NCBI RefSeq assembly: GCF_004320535.1
Contig: NZ_SIHY01000002.1
Location: 186,001 to 250,000, forward strand
DNA from: Arthrobacter sp. S41
Lineage (GTDB): Bacteria > Actinomycetota > Actinomycetes > Actinomycetales > Micrococcaceae
DNA length: 64,000 nt
Direction of reading: 5' to 3'
This document shows positions 35,210-44,614 of this stretch, one piece after another. A program made the position numbers and the translations under genes. Under the pieces are notes generated by a model. It saw nothing but the letters and a program-made list of their open reading frames with translations, was not told the DNA's origin and ran no database searches. Position 1 is the stretch's first letter; each line of letters starts with the position of its first letter.

Positions 35210-35966
35210 AAAGAAAATCCGCATTGCAGCCCGTGATCACCGGCAACTGATCTGGCTCGGTTCCAGGCAGCGCCGCAAGAATTTCCGGGAAGGCTACGAG
35301 CACATGCTGAACCTCGCCCGTATAGAAAGATCTTCGTGATTTACCACAACGACCGCTGCGTGGCTCGCCGAAAAGCAGCATCACTGCCACCAGTATGTCG
35401 TCTCCAGTTAGTTCCCTGCCAACCGCTGCGCAAACCAACGCAACCGATGGCATGAGTAACCGCTTGGGCCGTCAGAATTCGACGGCGTCTCCTCGTGTGC
35501 GCGTTCCGGGATAACTGCACCAACCTCGAGGAACTCCTCAACGAAAACGTGCCGTAGAGCTTTGCGGCCACACCGTATCCTTGGCGAAAATGAAATGACA
35601 GCACGTAGAAGACACGCCGGAAGTTCACGAAGAACGCCGTCAACGCCGCCATCGACGACGGTGCCGATGAAACCGCCAGTACCAACCGGATGAACTCCAA
35701 CGAACCATCGAATCCTTAGGAAGAATGGCGCATGTGTTGCGGTACCACTGCGCTCCACCTTGGAACCGGCACGGTGGAGGTGCTGGCAAAGACTGCTCCT
35801 GCTCGAAACAGACCGCTGCGTCATTGGCACTCTGTGATACAAACGGACGGACTAGCCGGGCTGAGAGATTGATGGTTCCCGGCCTGGCCGATTCAAGGAA
35901 CCGGGCACCGTGGGGAAGAAAAACCAGCAGCCAGGCCCGATCCAGACCCGCCGTTGCACGAATAAG
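35210..35966. other. About 750 bp without a credible gene
   Basis: Between the AraC gene and the tRNA-Asn terminator no frame has a plausible start, codon use and family resemblance. Short open stretches on both strands end at stops and frame changes, as expected of decayed coding DNA. An open frame running from 36089 leftward through the tRNA is an artefact of the tRNA sequence. Confidence 0.5.
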
Positions 35967-35967
35967 C

Positions 35968-36003
35968 AAAAATCCCGACTCGCTTTCGCGAGCCGGGATT
36001 TTT
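35968..36003. terminator. Terminator of tRNA-Asn copy 2
   Basis: Arms AAAAATCCCG and CGGGATTTTT, plus an inner CTCGC/GCGAG stem with one mismatch, loop TTTC. The A and T tracts on both sides make it bidirectional. It lies 7 bp from the 3' end of the tRNA. Confidence 0.88.
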
Positions 36004-36010
36004 CTATGAG

Positions 36011-36083
36011 CTCCTCCAACTGGACTTGAACCAGTAACCCTTCGATTAACAGTCGAATGCTCTGCCAATTGAGCTATGGAGGA
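36011..36083 (-). tRNA. tRNA-Asn (GTT), copy 2, CCA not encoded
   Basis: Identical to the tRNA-Asn near 7.2 kb over the 73-nt body and 10 nt of 5' flank. Anticodon loop CTGTTAA. The 3' end continues with CTC instead of CCA, so the CCA must be added by the nucleotidyltransferase. Same strand as copy 1. Confidence 0.95.
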
Positions 36084-36137
36084 ATGCAACGAGATATAAC
36101 TTTACCGAAGATTTTCGCTAATGCAAAATCCTCTCGC

Positions 36138-38015
36138 TTAGGTCCCCCGCAGGATCCTTCGGCGCATCTCCAGCTCCATCAATTCCCTATTGATCTGGGC
36201 ATATTCTTCACCTTCTGGCTCCATCTCGGCGCGCTGCAAACGCCCGATCAGCTCAGCCTTACGGTGTGTGATTTGAAGCTCAATCAAACCGTTGATGATG
36301 TCTGCGCAATAGCGGTTCAGGCTGTGCTCGTCCTGGGCCGGAATGCTGGTCACCGCCAACTCCGACACGAAGCTACGCAGCTGCTCTGGCACCTCATCGC
36401 GGATCACCTCGACCCATGAGGTTGCAGAAGCGCCGGCGCTGGAGGCCGCCACGATGCCATCATGCACTGCCGAATGGGCAGGAGCCATAAAACGTGCCTC
36501 GAAGAAGGCCTGCCACTGCTCATCGACCAAACGCTGTGGCTGCTGGATGACAACTTCCAGGGCCTGGCGCTCCAAACGCATCACGGGATCACGATGATCC
36601 GGGCGTTCAAAGGCAGGGGCTGACACCTGCTGCTCGTTACCCGCCGCCGGAACCGGAACTTGCTGGTCAGCATTTTTAGGTAGTCGGGCGCGCTTAATGG
36701 ATGCGCCCACGGAACGGTTCACGTCCTCGTTGTTCATCCCTAGCCAGCCGGCCAGTTCTCGCGCGTACGCAGGACGGATCGCCGAGTCCTTGATCGCAGC
36801 AACGATCGGGGCGGTCTGCCGCAAAGCCTGCACGCGCCCCTCCACCGTATTGAGGTTGAACTTTTTCAGCTCGGCACGGATCGCAAATTCAAACAGCGGA
36901 CGCTTAAGCTCAATGAGCTCACGCACTGCCTCATCGCCGCGGTGCAACCGCAGATCGCAGGGATCAGCTCCGCTGGGTTCAACACAGACATAGGTTTGGG
37001 CGATAAAACGCTGGTCTTCCTCAAAGGCACGTAGCGCGGCCTTCTGCCCAGCAGCGTCACCATCAAACGTGAAAATCACTTCACCGCCGGTACCATCATC
37101 TTGCAGCAAACGACGGGCAATTTTAATGTGGTCGGTGCCAAAAGCGGTGCCACAGGTGGCCACCGCGGTGGTGATGCCAGCCAAATGGCAGGCCATCACG
37201 TCGGTGTACCCTTCCACAACCACGATCTGCCTATTTTTGGAGATCTGCTTTTTGGCAAGGTCCAGGCCATAGAGCACCTGAGACTTCTTATATAGGGAGG
37301 TCTCCGGAGTGTTCAGATATTTCGGGCCCTGGTCATCGTCGTACAGTTTGCGCGCGCCAAAGCCGATGGTCGCTCCGGACAGGTCGCGGATTGGCCACAT
37401 GACACGGCCGCGGAACCGGTCGTAAATCCCTCGGTTGCCTTCCGAGAACATTCCGGTCAGCTTCAGTTCCTCATCGGCAAAACCCTTGGAACGCAGGTGC
37501 TTAAGCAATGCGTCCCAGCCCTTGGGCGCGTAGCCTACCGAAAATTGTGTGGTGACTTCAGCGTCAAATCCACGACCGGTCAAAAATTCGCGGCCCTTGG
37601 CCCCTTCTTCGGTGGCTAGCTGGGCGCGGAAAAATTCTTCGGCGATCTTGTGTGCGTCCACCAGGCGCTGGCGTTTGCCGTAGTCTTCACGGCGCGGGCC
37701 TGGACCGCCATCTTCATAGTGCAGTTCATAGTTGATCCGGGCAGCGAGCAGCTCCACGGTCTCGGTGAACGAGGAGTGGTCCATCTTTTGAATGAAGGCG
37801 ATGACGTCGCCCGACTCACCACAACCGAAGCAGTGGAAGGTGCCTAGTTGCGGGCGAATATGGAAGGACGGGCTACGCTCGTCGTGGAAAGGGCACAGGC
37901 CTTTATACGAGCCGATGCCCGCGGATTTGAGCGTGACATAAGATTCAACGACCTCGCGCAAGTCACTGCGGTTGCGCACCTCGTCGATATCTTCACGCTT
38001 GATCAGCCCTGCCAT
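36138..38015 (-). CDS. dnaG: DNA primase
   Basis: RNA primer synthesis at the replication fork; 625 residues. The N-terminal CHC2 zinc ribbon is CPFHDERSPSFHIRPQLGTFHCFGCGESGD. The TOPRIM catalytic core has VVVEGYTDVMACHLAG (metal-binding Glu), followed by FDGDAAG. The C-terminal DnaB-binding region is present and ends at LELEMRRRILRGT-like sequence. The ATG at 38015 has GAAGGGAATC upstream. It follows dgt with only 9 bp between, so the two share a transcript. Confidence 0.97.
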   Translation of the reverse strand: MAGLIKREDIDEVRNRSDLREVVESYVTLKSAGIGSYKGLCPFHDERSPSFHIRPQLGTFHCFGCGESGDVIAFIQKMDHSSFTETVELLAARINYELHYEDGGPGPRREDYGKRQRLVDAHKIAEEFFRAQLATEEGAKGREFLTGRGFDAEVTTQFSVGYAPKGWDALLKHLRSKGFADEELKLTGMFSEGNRGIYDRFRGRVMWPIRDLSGATIGFGARKLYDDDQGPKYLNTPETSLYKKSQVLYGLDLAKKQISKNRQIVVVEGYTDVMACHLAGITTAVATCGTAFGTDHIKIARRLLQDDGTGGEVIFTFDGDAAGQKAALRAFEEDQRFIAQTYVCVEPSGADPCDLRLHRGDEAVRELIELKRPLFEFAIRAELKKFNLNTVEGRVQALRQTAPIVAAIKDSAIRPAYARELAGWLGMNNEDVNRSVGASIKRARLPKNADQQVPVPAAGNEQQVSAPAFERPDHRDPVMRLERQALEVVIQQPQRLVDEQWQAFFEARFMAPAHSAVHDGIVAASSAGASATSWVEVIRDEVPEQLRSFVSELAVTSIPAQDEHSLNRYCADIINGLIELQITHRKAELIGRLQRAEMEPEGEEYAQINRELMELEMRRRILRGT

Positions 38016-38024
38016 GATTCCCTT

Positions 38025-39308
38025 CTAAAACAGTTGTGCTTCAGGGGCTTCGCCCTTGACCAGATATGAGTGCCACTCGGTGGCTGAAATGTCGGTGAGC
38101 GAAGCGACCTGGTCGATCACAACGCGCAGCTGGGCTGCCTCATCGGCCGCATCTTCCCAGTCCGCAGCAAAAATTGGCTCCAGATTATCCCTACCCGTTT
38201 CAACAAGCAGTTCTACCAGCTGGGTCAGCAAGGTGCGCTGGTCCAGATACAGCGGCTGGCGTACCTCGGAGGTCATCACGTAGCTGGCGGCGATACCCTT
38301 CATCACCGCAATTTCATGCTGGGTTTCTTCGGGCACAATCAAGCTTGCGTTGTAACGGGTGAGGTTTCCGGTGCCGTAGCGGGCGCGCGTGGCATCCATG
38401 GCGGCGGCTGCGAAGCGACCAATAAACTGGCTGGTCATATCCTTCAGGCCAGCCATGGATCGCCGGGACCCATCAAAGTGTGAAACCCATTCGTCGCTGG
38501 ACTCTAACCGGCGCAACGCCGCCTCAATGTCGGCCTCATCGGTCACCGGCAGGTACCAGTCCCTGGTGACCTGCAGGGCGCGTTCGCGTGGCAGATCCTG
38601 CTTGAGCCAACGAAGCTGTAGCTGGCCACCAACGATGGCGTCTTCCACGTCGTGCACCGAGTAGGAAATGTCATCGGCGAGGTCCATGACCTGGCCTTCC
38701 ATGCAGACCACGCCGGACGCAGCTTCGGGCACATTGCGCAGCCAGTTGAAGATCGGGGCATCATCTTCATATACGCCGAACTTCTTGGTCTTTTTGCCGT
38801 TAGCTTCCGGCGCATCGGCCTTCAGCCATGGGTATTTGCAGGCCGCATCAAGGGAGGCCCGCGAAAGATTCAGTCCGGCCGAATGCCCGTTGTGCCTGAA
38901 GGTTTTTGTTTCCAGCCGGGTGAGCAGGCGCAGAGTTTGGGCGTTGCCTTCAAATCCGCCGATCCCGGCAGCCAATTGATCCAGCGCTACTTCCCCGTTG
39001 TGGCCAAAGGGAGGATGGCCTAGATCATGGGCGAGGCAGGCGGTATCCACCACATCCGGGTCGCAGCCCAAGGCCGCCCCGAGCTCTCGTCCCACCTGGG
39101 CAACTTCCAGCGAGTGGGTTAGCCGGTTGCGCACAAAGTCATTCTGATTTGGCGCGACCACCTGGGTTTTGGCGCTCAACCGGCGCAGCGCCGAAGAGTG
39201 CAGCACGCGGGCACGGTCGCGCTCAAAAGCGGTACGGTAGGACTTTTTAGCTGGCTCGGGCACCCACCGTTGCGAATCAGCTTCGGTATATCCGGGGATC
39301 TGAGTCAT
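38025..39308 (-). CDS. dgt: Deoxyguanosinetriphosphate triphosphohydrolase-like HD protein
   Basis: HD-domain dNTP triphosphohydrolase of 427 residues that removes triphosphate from dGTP or other dNTPs and helps balance nucleotide pools. The metal site is RLTHSLEVAQVGRELG and CLAHDLGHPPFGHNGE, with the later conserved DLADDISYSVHDVEDA. The length is that of the type 2 bacterial family. It lies 9 bp upstream of dnaG on the same strand, an arrangement that ties dNTP control to replication and recurs in actinobacteria. Confidence 0.95.
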   Translation of the reverse strand: MTQIPGYTEADSQRWVPEPAKKSYRTAFERDRARVLHSSALRRLSAKTQVVAPNQNDFVRNRLTHSLEVAQVGRELGAALGCDPDVVDTACLAHDLGHPPFGHNGEVALDQLAAGIGGFEGNAQTLRLLTRLETKTFRHNGHSAGLNLSRASLDAACKYPWLKADAPEANGKKTKKFGVYEDDAPIFNWLRNVPEAASGVVCMEGQVMDLADDISYSVHDVEDAIVGGQLQLRWLKQDLPRERALQVTRDWYLPVTDEADIEAALRRLESSDEWVSHFDGSRRSMAGLKDMTSQFIGRFAAAAMDATRARYGTGNLTRYNASLIVPEETQHEIAVMKGIAASYVMTSEVRQPLYLDQRTLLTQLVELLVETGRDNLEPIFAADWEDAADEAAQLRVVIDQVASLTDISATEWHSYLVKGEAPEAQLF

Positions 39309-39363
39309 GTTACCTAGTCTAGTGACATTTTGGCCTGCACACTGCGTTATCCACCAGTGGCGA

Positions 39364-40548
39364 TTAACCGCCGGAAACGTCGAGCTCTGCGGCCTTGATC
39401 ATTTCGCGATGCGCATCGCTCATCTCGCGGTTATCCAACCAGCCGTCGGGCACGTGAGTCTTCTTGGGGTGACCGGCACGCCCACGGGTACCTTCGGCGG
39501 CATCCCCGGGGTATGGCAAGTCAAGATCCAGCTGGTCCAACAGCTCACGAAGCACTGCCAAGGATGGCACCTGGGCCAGCTGCGAACGGATTTCTCCGCC
39601 CACTGGGTAGCCCTTAAAGTACCAGGCGATGTGCTTGCGGATATCGCGCATGCCCTTGCCCTCATCCTCGAAGAACTCGCTCAGTAGCTGGCCGTGACGG
39701 TACACGGTGTCAGCTACCTTGCGCACGCCGGGACGGAAGCGATCCGCGCGGCCCTCAAAAGCGGCCTGCAGGTCACCAAAAATCCATGGTCGGCCCTGGC
39801 AGCCGCGTCCCACCATCACGCCGGCAGCACCGGTCTGTTCGACCATATTGATCGCATCTTCGGCGCTGAAAATATCGCCGTTGCCTAGCACTGGCATGTC
39901 ATCCATGGCTTCGCGCAGCGTGGTGATTGCGTCCCAGTCCGAGTGGCCGGCGTAGTACTGGCCCGCGGTGCGCGCGTGCAGGGTTACTGCTGCGGCGCCA
40001 TGATCGCGGGCGATCTTGGCGGACTCCAGATAGGTCAGGTGGTCCTTGTCGATACCGGTGCGTACCTTTACGGTCAGCGGTATATCGCCCTTGGCAGCCT
40101 CGGAGGTAGCAGCCTCAATAATCGAGGTGAACAAGTCGGTCTTCCATGGAAGGGCCGAGCCGCCACCCTTGCGGGTCACCTTGGGCACCGGGCAGCCGAA
40201 GTTCAGATCCACGTGATCGGCGAGGTTCTCATCCACCACCATGCGCACTGCCGCACGCACGGTTCCTGGGTCCACACCGTAGATCTGGATGGAGCGAATC
40301 TCTTCGTCCGGATCGTGCGAAATGATGCGCAACGACTCTGGGTTGCGTTCCACCAACGCGCGGGCGGTCACCATTTCGGTGACAAATAGCCCGCCGCCGT
40401 ATTCGCGGCACAGCCGGCGGAAGGCGCGGTTGGTCACCCCAGCCATGGGCGCAAGAACCACCGGGGTATTAATGGTGAGCTTGCCCAGCTGCAAAGGTGG
40501 CAGCTTCAAAGTTGGGGTGTCATTCGGCGCATCAGTCAGAATCGTCAC
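39364..40548 (-). CDS. dusB: tRNA-dihydrouridine synthase
   Basis: FMN- and NADPH-dependent enzyme of 394 residues that reduces uridine in tRNA D-loops. The FMN barrel starts with TPVVLAPMAGVTNRAFRRLCREYGGGLFVTEMVTARALV. The catalytic Cys is in HVDLNFGCPVPKVTRKGGGSALPW, and GNGDIFSAEDAINM and GVMVGRGCQGRPWIFGDL close the barrel. The GTG start at 40548 overlaps a weak GGATAG. It lies 55 bp from dgt on the same strand. Confidence 0.96.
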   Translation of the reverse strand: MTILTDAPNDTPTLKLPPLQLGKLTINTPVVLAPMAGVTNRAFRRLCREYGGGLFVTEMVTARALVERNPESLRIISHDPDEEIRSIQIYGVDPGTVRAAVRMVVDENLADHVDLNFGCPVPKVTRKGGGSALPWKTDLFTSIIEAATSEAAKGDIPLTVKVRTGIDKDHLTYLESAKIARDHGAAAVTLHARTAGQYYAGHSDWDAITTLREAMDDMPVLGNGDIFSAEDAINMVEQTGAAGVMVGRGCQGRPWIFGDLQAAFEGRADRFRPGVRKVADTVYRHGQLLSEFFEDEGKGMRDIRKHIAWYFKGYPVGGEIRSQLAQVPSLAVLRELLDQLDLDLPYPGDAAEGTRGRAGHPKKTHVPDGWLDNREMSDAHREMIKAAELDVSGG

Positions 40549-40594
40549 CTATCCATTATTGCCGATTTCCGCCCCGACGTAACTGAGATCTTCG

Positions 40595-41806
40595 TCAAGC
40601 CCCCAGCAGCACCGCCAAAATCACACTTATGAGCACCACAAGCCACGGGGTCAGCTTGCAAACTGTGAGCAATACAAAACCCAGCAGGGCCAGCACAAAA
40701 GCCAGCGAAGTGTGGATCGAGCTGGTGAACACCGGGTCGTACAGCGCGGCGGTGAGAATGCCCAGAACCCCGGCGTTCACCCCGCGCATCATCGCCTGCG
40801 CTTTGGGCTTTGCACCTAGTTGAGAGTAGAACGGCAGGACCCCAATCAGCAGCAAAAAACCGGGCAGGAAAATCGCCACTAGCGCGATGACCGCCCCGGC
40901 GACCGGTCCAACTCCCCCACTGGTGAACACACCCAAATAGGCAGCAAAGGTGAACAGCGGGCCGGGCATGGCTTGGGCCGCCCCGTACCCGGTGAGGAAC
41001 GCTTCGTCCCCGATCAGCCCGGGGTCAACCAGCGCGCTGTGCAGCAGTGGCAGCACCACATGTCCGCCGCCAAAAACCAAGGAGCCACTGCGGTAGAACG
41101 CGTCGATAAAACCTAACAGTGGTGCGCCGGTGGCTGCGGCAGCCAACGGTAGACCCAGCAACAACAGTGCAAAGAGAGCCAAAGCGAGAATCCCAGTGGA
41201 CCGCTTATGCGCAAAAACCAGCGTTCCACGTAAGGAACCGGCACCATCGCGGCAGAAAAAGTATCCGGCCACTGCGCCAGCGAGGATCGCTAGGATCTGA
41301 CCAAGACCCCCACCAAGAAGTAATGCGCCACCGGCAGCCAGTACCGCAATCAGCGCTCGGGTCTTATCCGGGGCCAAGGATTTGGCCATGCCCATCACCG
41401 CTTGCGCCACAATAGCCACCGCAACGATCTTTAGTCCCGTTATGACCGAGGCGCCCACAGCGGTGTTAAACGCCGTCGCCCCATAGGCAATCGTGGCCAT
41501 CAGCACCGCCGAGGGCAAAGTGAAGGCAATAAAAGCGGCCATCGCCCCGCGCCAGCCGGCACGGTGCAGTCCCAATCCAAAGCCCACCTGGCTGGAGGCC
41601 GGGCCGGGCAAAAACTGGCTCAGCGCCACCAGTTGCGCGTACGCTGACTCATCAACCCAACGTCGTTTGAGCACCAACTCGTCGCGGAAGTAACCCAAAT
41701 GCGCCACCGGTCCACCAAAGGAAGTCAGCCCAAGTTTTAAGAAGACGCGGAAAACTTCTGTGGCTGTGCCGGGACTTTTCTGCGCTGCATGCATGGATTT
41801 GAGCAT
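40595..41806 (-). CDS. chrA: CHR-family chromate/anion transporter
   Basis: Membrane protein of about 403 residues with two homologous CHR domains. The signatures are TSFGGPVAHLGYFRDELV in the first and SLVFGGGHVVLPLLHSALV in the second, with FLPGPASSQVG between helices. Members export chromate or other anions such as sulfate; the actual substrate cannot be read. The start is probably ATG at 41806 or 41794; the frame extends to a TTG at 41821. It stands alone between dusB and the GNAT gene. Confidence 0.9.
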   Translation of the reverse strand: MLKSMHAAQKSPGTATEVFRVFLKLGLTSFGGPVAHLGYFRDELVLKRRWVDESAYAQLVALSQFLPGPASSQVGFGLGLHRAGWRGAMAAFIAFTLPSAVLMATIAYGATAFNTAVGASVITGLKIVAVAIVAQAVMGMAKSLAPDKTRALIAVLAAGGALLLGGGLGQILAILAGAVAGYFFCRDGAGSLRGTLVFAHKRSTGILALALFALLLLGLPLAAAATGAPLLGFIDAFYRSGSLVFGGGHVVLPLLHSALVDPGLIGDEAFLTGYGAAQAMPGPLFTFAAYLGVFTSGGVGPVAGAVIALVAIFLPGFLLLIGVLPFYSQLGAKPKAQAMMRGVNAGVLGILTAALYDPVFTSSIHTSLAFVLALLGFVLLTVCKLTPWLVVLISVILAVLLGA

Positions 41807-41881
41807 AGGGCCACCAAGCAAACAGCAGGTAAACCAATGGGACCCAGTTCAAAAACTGGATCCCATCGGTAATACTTGGCT

Positions 41882-42805
41882 CTAGCCGTCGCTGGCCAAA
41901 ATATGCGTGGTCGAAATGACCGTCGCCTGCTCAACGCCGGCCAACGCATCAATCAGCGAGGCAAGAATGAACATGGACGAATCCACTTCCAACTTCACCG
42001 GATACTGGTGGATCAGCATCGCGACCATATCGCGAACCGCCTCAGCCACTTCATCATCGGACAACGCCGGGTTGTGCCCAACCAGAACATCCGAAGGAGC
42101 ATCCTCGCGAGCCGGAACGTAGCTGACTGCAAAGGCCAGCGGCACTCCGCCTTCACTCCTAGGCTTATCGCGCAACACCAATGCCCCCTGGGCGCCGGTG
42201 TGCTCGTCCAACAGCATGCGCTGGGCCGAACCCACGGTCATCTTGGACGGATCCCACTGCTCATGGACCTCGTTATAGAAGTCCATGACCAGCTTGGTCA
42301 GCTCAACGCTACCGGTAGACAGATCCTCGATCACCCGATCGTTGGTGTCGAACACCGGTTCCGCCAAGGCACCTGGCTCCAAGATCACGTCGCGGGACAC
42401 CTGAATTTCGTTCAGCCCCAGCGCCTTGCAGAAAGCCGCTGCCGCCTCGGCCGGATCGCCCGGGGTCACCGTGTAGCGAGCCTTGAGCTGCTGGGCTTGA
42501 TCGGCCGGAATCTGCTTGCGCAGCTGCTGAACCAACGCGGTGGCTACACCGCTTCGACGCTGCTCGGAGGCAACTTCGACGTAAAGCCACAAACGCTGTG
42601 GGTGCAACGAGGAGGCAAACACCACACCAGCGCCGATGGCCACGCCATCAACGGTGGCTACCAGCGTGCGAGAGAACGGCGCGTCGCTGTTCTCGCGCAG
42701 CATGGTGCGGTCCTGATGGGCCTGCGGCGAGCGCGGATCACCAAAAACCTGTAGCAGTTCCAGGTCATCGCCTATGCGCCAGTCACGGAATTCCAGTTCG
42801 TTCAT
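41882..42805 (-). CDS. Tandem GNAT-domain N-acetyltransferase
   Basis: Acetyl-CoA-dependent acyltransferase of 307 residues with two GNAT folds. The N-terminal domain (about 1-150) has the acetyl-CoA loop VASEQRRSGVATALVQQL; the C-terminal domain (about 155-300) has a weak version (HNPALSDDEVAEAVRDMVAMLIHQ). The bi-domain layout resembles mycothiol synthase and related actinobacterial proteins, but the key residues of MshD are not obvious, so the substrate is open. It is 6 bp downstream of glyS on the same strand. Confidence 0.8.
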   Translation of the reverse strand: MNELEFRDWRIGDDLELLQVFGDPRSPQAHQDRTMLRENSDAPFSRTLVATVDGVAIGAGVVFASSLHPQRLWLYVEVASEQRRSGVATALVQQLRKQIPADQAQQLKARYTVTPGDPAEAAAAFCKALGLNEIQVSRDVILEPGALAEPVFDTNDRVIEDLSTGSVELTKLVMDFYNEVHEQWDPSKMTVGSAQRMLLDEHTGAQGALVLRDKPRSEGGVPLAFAVSYVPAREDAPSDVLVGHNPALSDDEVAEAVRDMVAMLIHQYPVKLEVDSSMFILASLIDALAGVEQATVISTTHILASDG

Positions 42806-42811
42806 CGGGCT

Positions 42812-44197
42812 CTAGGCTCCGTTCAGACGCTCGGAAAGGTAGGCGGTGACCTGGTCCAAGGAAACACGTTCCTGAGCCATGGTGTCGCGCTCGCGAATGG
42901 TCACAGCCTGATCATCGAGGGTATCGAAGTCCACGGTGATGCAGAACGGGGTACCGATCTCATCCTGACGGCGGTAACGGCGACCGATCGCACCGGCATC
43001 ATCGAAGTCGATGTTCCAGCGCTTGCGCAGCTCGGCAGCCAGTGCCTTGGCCTTTGGCGAAAGGTTCTCGTTGCGGCTTAGTGGCAAGACGGCAGCCTTG
43101 ACCGGAGCCAGACGTGGGTCCAGCTTCAGCACGGTGCGCTTGTCCACGCCACCCTTGGTGTTTGGTGCTTCATCCTCGGTGTACGCATCAACCAAGAACG
43201 CCATCATCGAACGGGTCAAACCGAAGGAAGGCTCGATCACGTAAGGGGTGTAGCGTTCGCCGGTGGACTGGTTGAAGTACGAGAGTTCAGCGCCCGAAGC
43301 TTTAGCGTGGCTGGACAGGTCGTAGTCGGTGCGGTTAGCAACACCCATCAGCTCGCCCCACTCTGAACCCTGGAAACCGAAGCGGTATTCAAAGTCGATG
43401 GTGCCGGCTGAGTAGTGTGCGCGCTCGTCTTCTGGCACGTCGAACTGGCGCAGGTTTTCTTCCTTGATGCCCAGATCCAGGAACCATGCCCAGCAGTCAG
43501 TTACCCACTGGTCGAAGAACTTCGGTGCGTCCTCTGGAGCGGTGAAGAACTCGATTTCCATTTGCTCAAACTCGCGAGTACGGAAGATGAAGTTACCTGG
43601 GGTGATTTCGTTACGGAAGGCCTTACCGACCTGGCCGATGCCAAATGGTGGCTTCTTGCGTGAGGCGGTAAGCACGTTGGCGAAGTTTACGAAGATGCCC
43701 TGAGCAGTCTCTGGACGCATGAAGGCCAGGCCAGCTTCGGTATCTACTGGGCCCAAGAAGGTCTTCATTAGGCCGGAGAAATTCTGTGGTTCGGTGAACT
43801 GACCCTTGGTGCCACAATCAGGGCAAGCAATCTCGCTCATGCCGTCCTTAGCTGGACGTCCCTTCTTGGCTTCAAAGGCCTCAATCAGATGATCCTGACG
43901 GTGACGCTTGTGGCACTGGATGCACTCGACCAGTGGATCGGTGAAGGTAGCGACGTGTCCCGATGCTTCCCAGACAGCCTTTGGCAAGATGATCGACGAG
44001 TCCAGGCCCACCATGTCTTCGCGTCCGCGGACAAAGTTCTGCCACCACTCGCGCTTGATGTTTTCTTTGAGTTCAGTACCCAGGGGTCCGTAATCCCATG
44101 CGGAACGGGAACCACCGTAAATTTCACCAGCCTGGAAAACGAATCCTCGACGCTTTGCGAGGGAAATTACCTGGTCTAGCTTGGACTGTGGCGCCAT
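42812..44197 (-). CDS. glyS: Glycyl-tRNA synthetase (homodimeric)
   Basis: Class II synthetase of 461 residues that charges tRNA-Gly. Motifs: [40 protein letters not shown] at the N-terminus, [14 protein letters not shown] (motif 2 region), [25 protein letters not shown], and [18 protein letters not shown] (motif 3). The zinc-binding cysteines are CIQCHKRHR and CPDCGTKG. The anticodon-binding domain is C-terminal. The ATG at 44197 has TTGGAGTTGAT upstream. No T-box leader is visible. Confidence 0.97.
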   Translation of the reverse strand: MAPQSKLDQVISLAKRRGFVFQAGEIYGGSRSAWDYGPLGTELKENIKREWWQNFVRGREDMVGLDSSIILPKAVWEASGHVATFTDPLVECIQCHKRHRQDHLIEAFEAKKGRPAKDGMSEIACPDCGTKGQFTEPQNFSGLMKTFLGPVDTEAGLAFMRPETAQGIFVNFANVLTASRKKPPFGIGQVGKAFRNEITPGNFIFRTREFEQMEIEFFTAPEDAPKFFDQWVTDCWAWFLDLGIKEENLRQFDVPEDERAHYSAGTIDFEYRFGFQGSEWGELMGVANRTDYDLSSHAKASGAELSYFNQSTGERYTPYVIEPSFGLTRSMMAFLVDAYTEDEAPNTKGGVDKRTVLKLDPRLAPVKAAVLPLSRNENLSPKAKALAAELRKRWNIDFDDAGAIGRRYRRQDEIGTPFCITVDFDTLDDQAVTIRERDTMAQERVSLDQVTAYLSERLNGA

Positions 44198-44377
44198 ATC
44201 AACTCCAATGGAAATTACGAGGCCGCTGGTTGCGGTCCGTAGAAAAATACATACCGTTCAAGGGTATCGTTTCCACGGCTCTGAGACTAAGCGAATGTGG
44301 GTAACGCAAAAGTGAACTTCCCCGCTCTTGGCTTTGTTGGACGGCCGAAGCGTCAGATATAGGGAAGAATAGAAGCC

Positions 44378-44611
44378 ATGAGTGCCAACGAAGCTTTTGA
44401 CCTAGAAATCCGCGACGAAACCATCCGCTTGGGCCAGCTGCTTAAACTGGCATCCCTCGCCGAAGACGGCATCCACGCCAAAGAGCTTATTTCCGAGGGC
44501 GTTGTTACCGTCAACGGAGCTGTTGATACCCGCCGCGGTGCGCAGATCCGCCCAGGCGACGTTGTCTGCGTGAATGGCGAATGTGTAAAGGTCACCTCGC
44601 AACAGCAGTAA
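44378..44611 (+). CDS. S4-domain RNA-binding protein (YbcJ-like)
   Basis: Small cytosolic protein of 77 residues, one S4 RNA-binding domain: IRLGQLLKLASLAEDGIHAKELISEGVVTVNGAVDTRRGAQIRPGDVV. Relatives are YbcJ of E. coli and RqcP-type proteins of ribosome quality control; here the function is not proven. It is divergent from glyS and nearly touches the convergent esterase gene, with 3 bp between stops. Confidence 0.87.
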   Translation: MSANEAFDLEIRDETIRLGQLLKLASLAEDGIHAKELISEGVVTVNGAVDTRRGAQIRPGDVVCVNGECVKVTSQQQ

Positions 44612-44614
44612 TCT

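Noticed and set aside
35640-36089. Minus-strand open frame running through tRNA-Asn (LAEHSTVNRRVTGSSPVGGA-like start)
   Set aside because: Translation of a tRNA sequence; this peptide is a well-known artefact.
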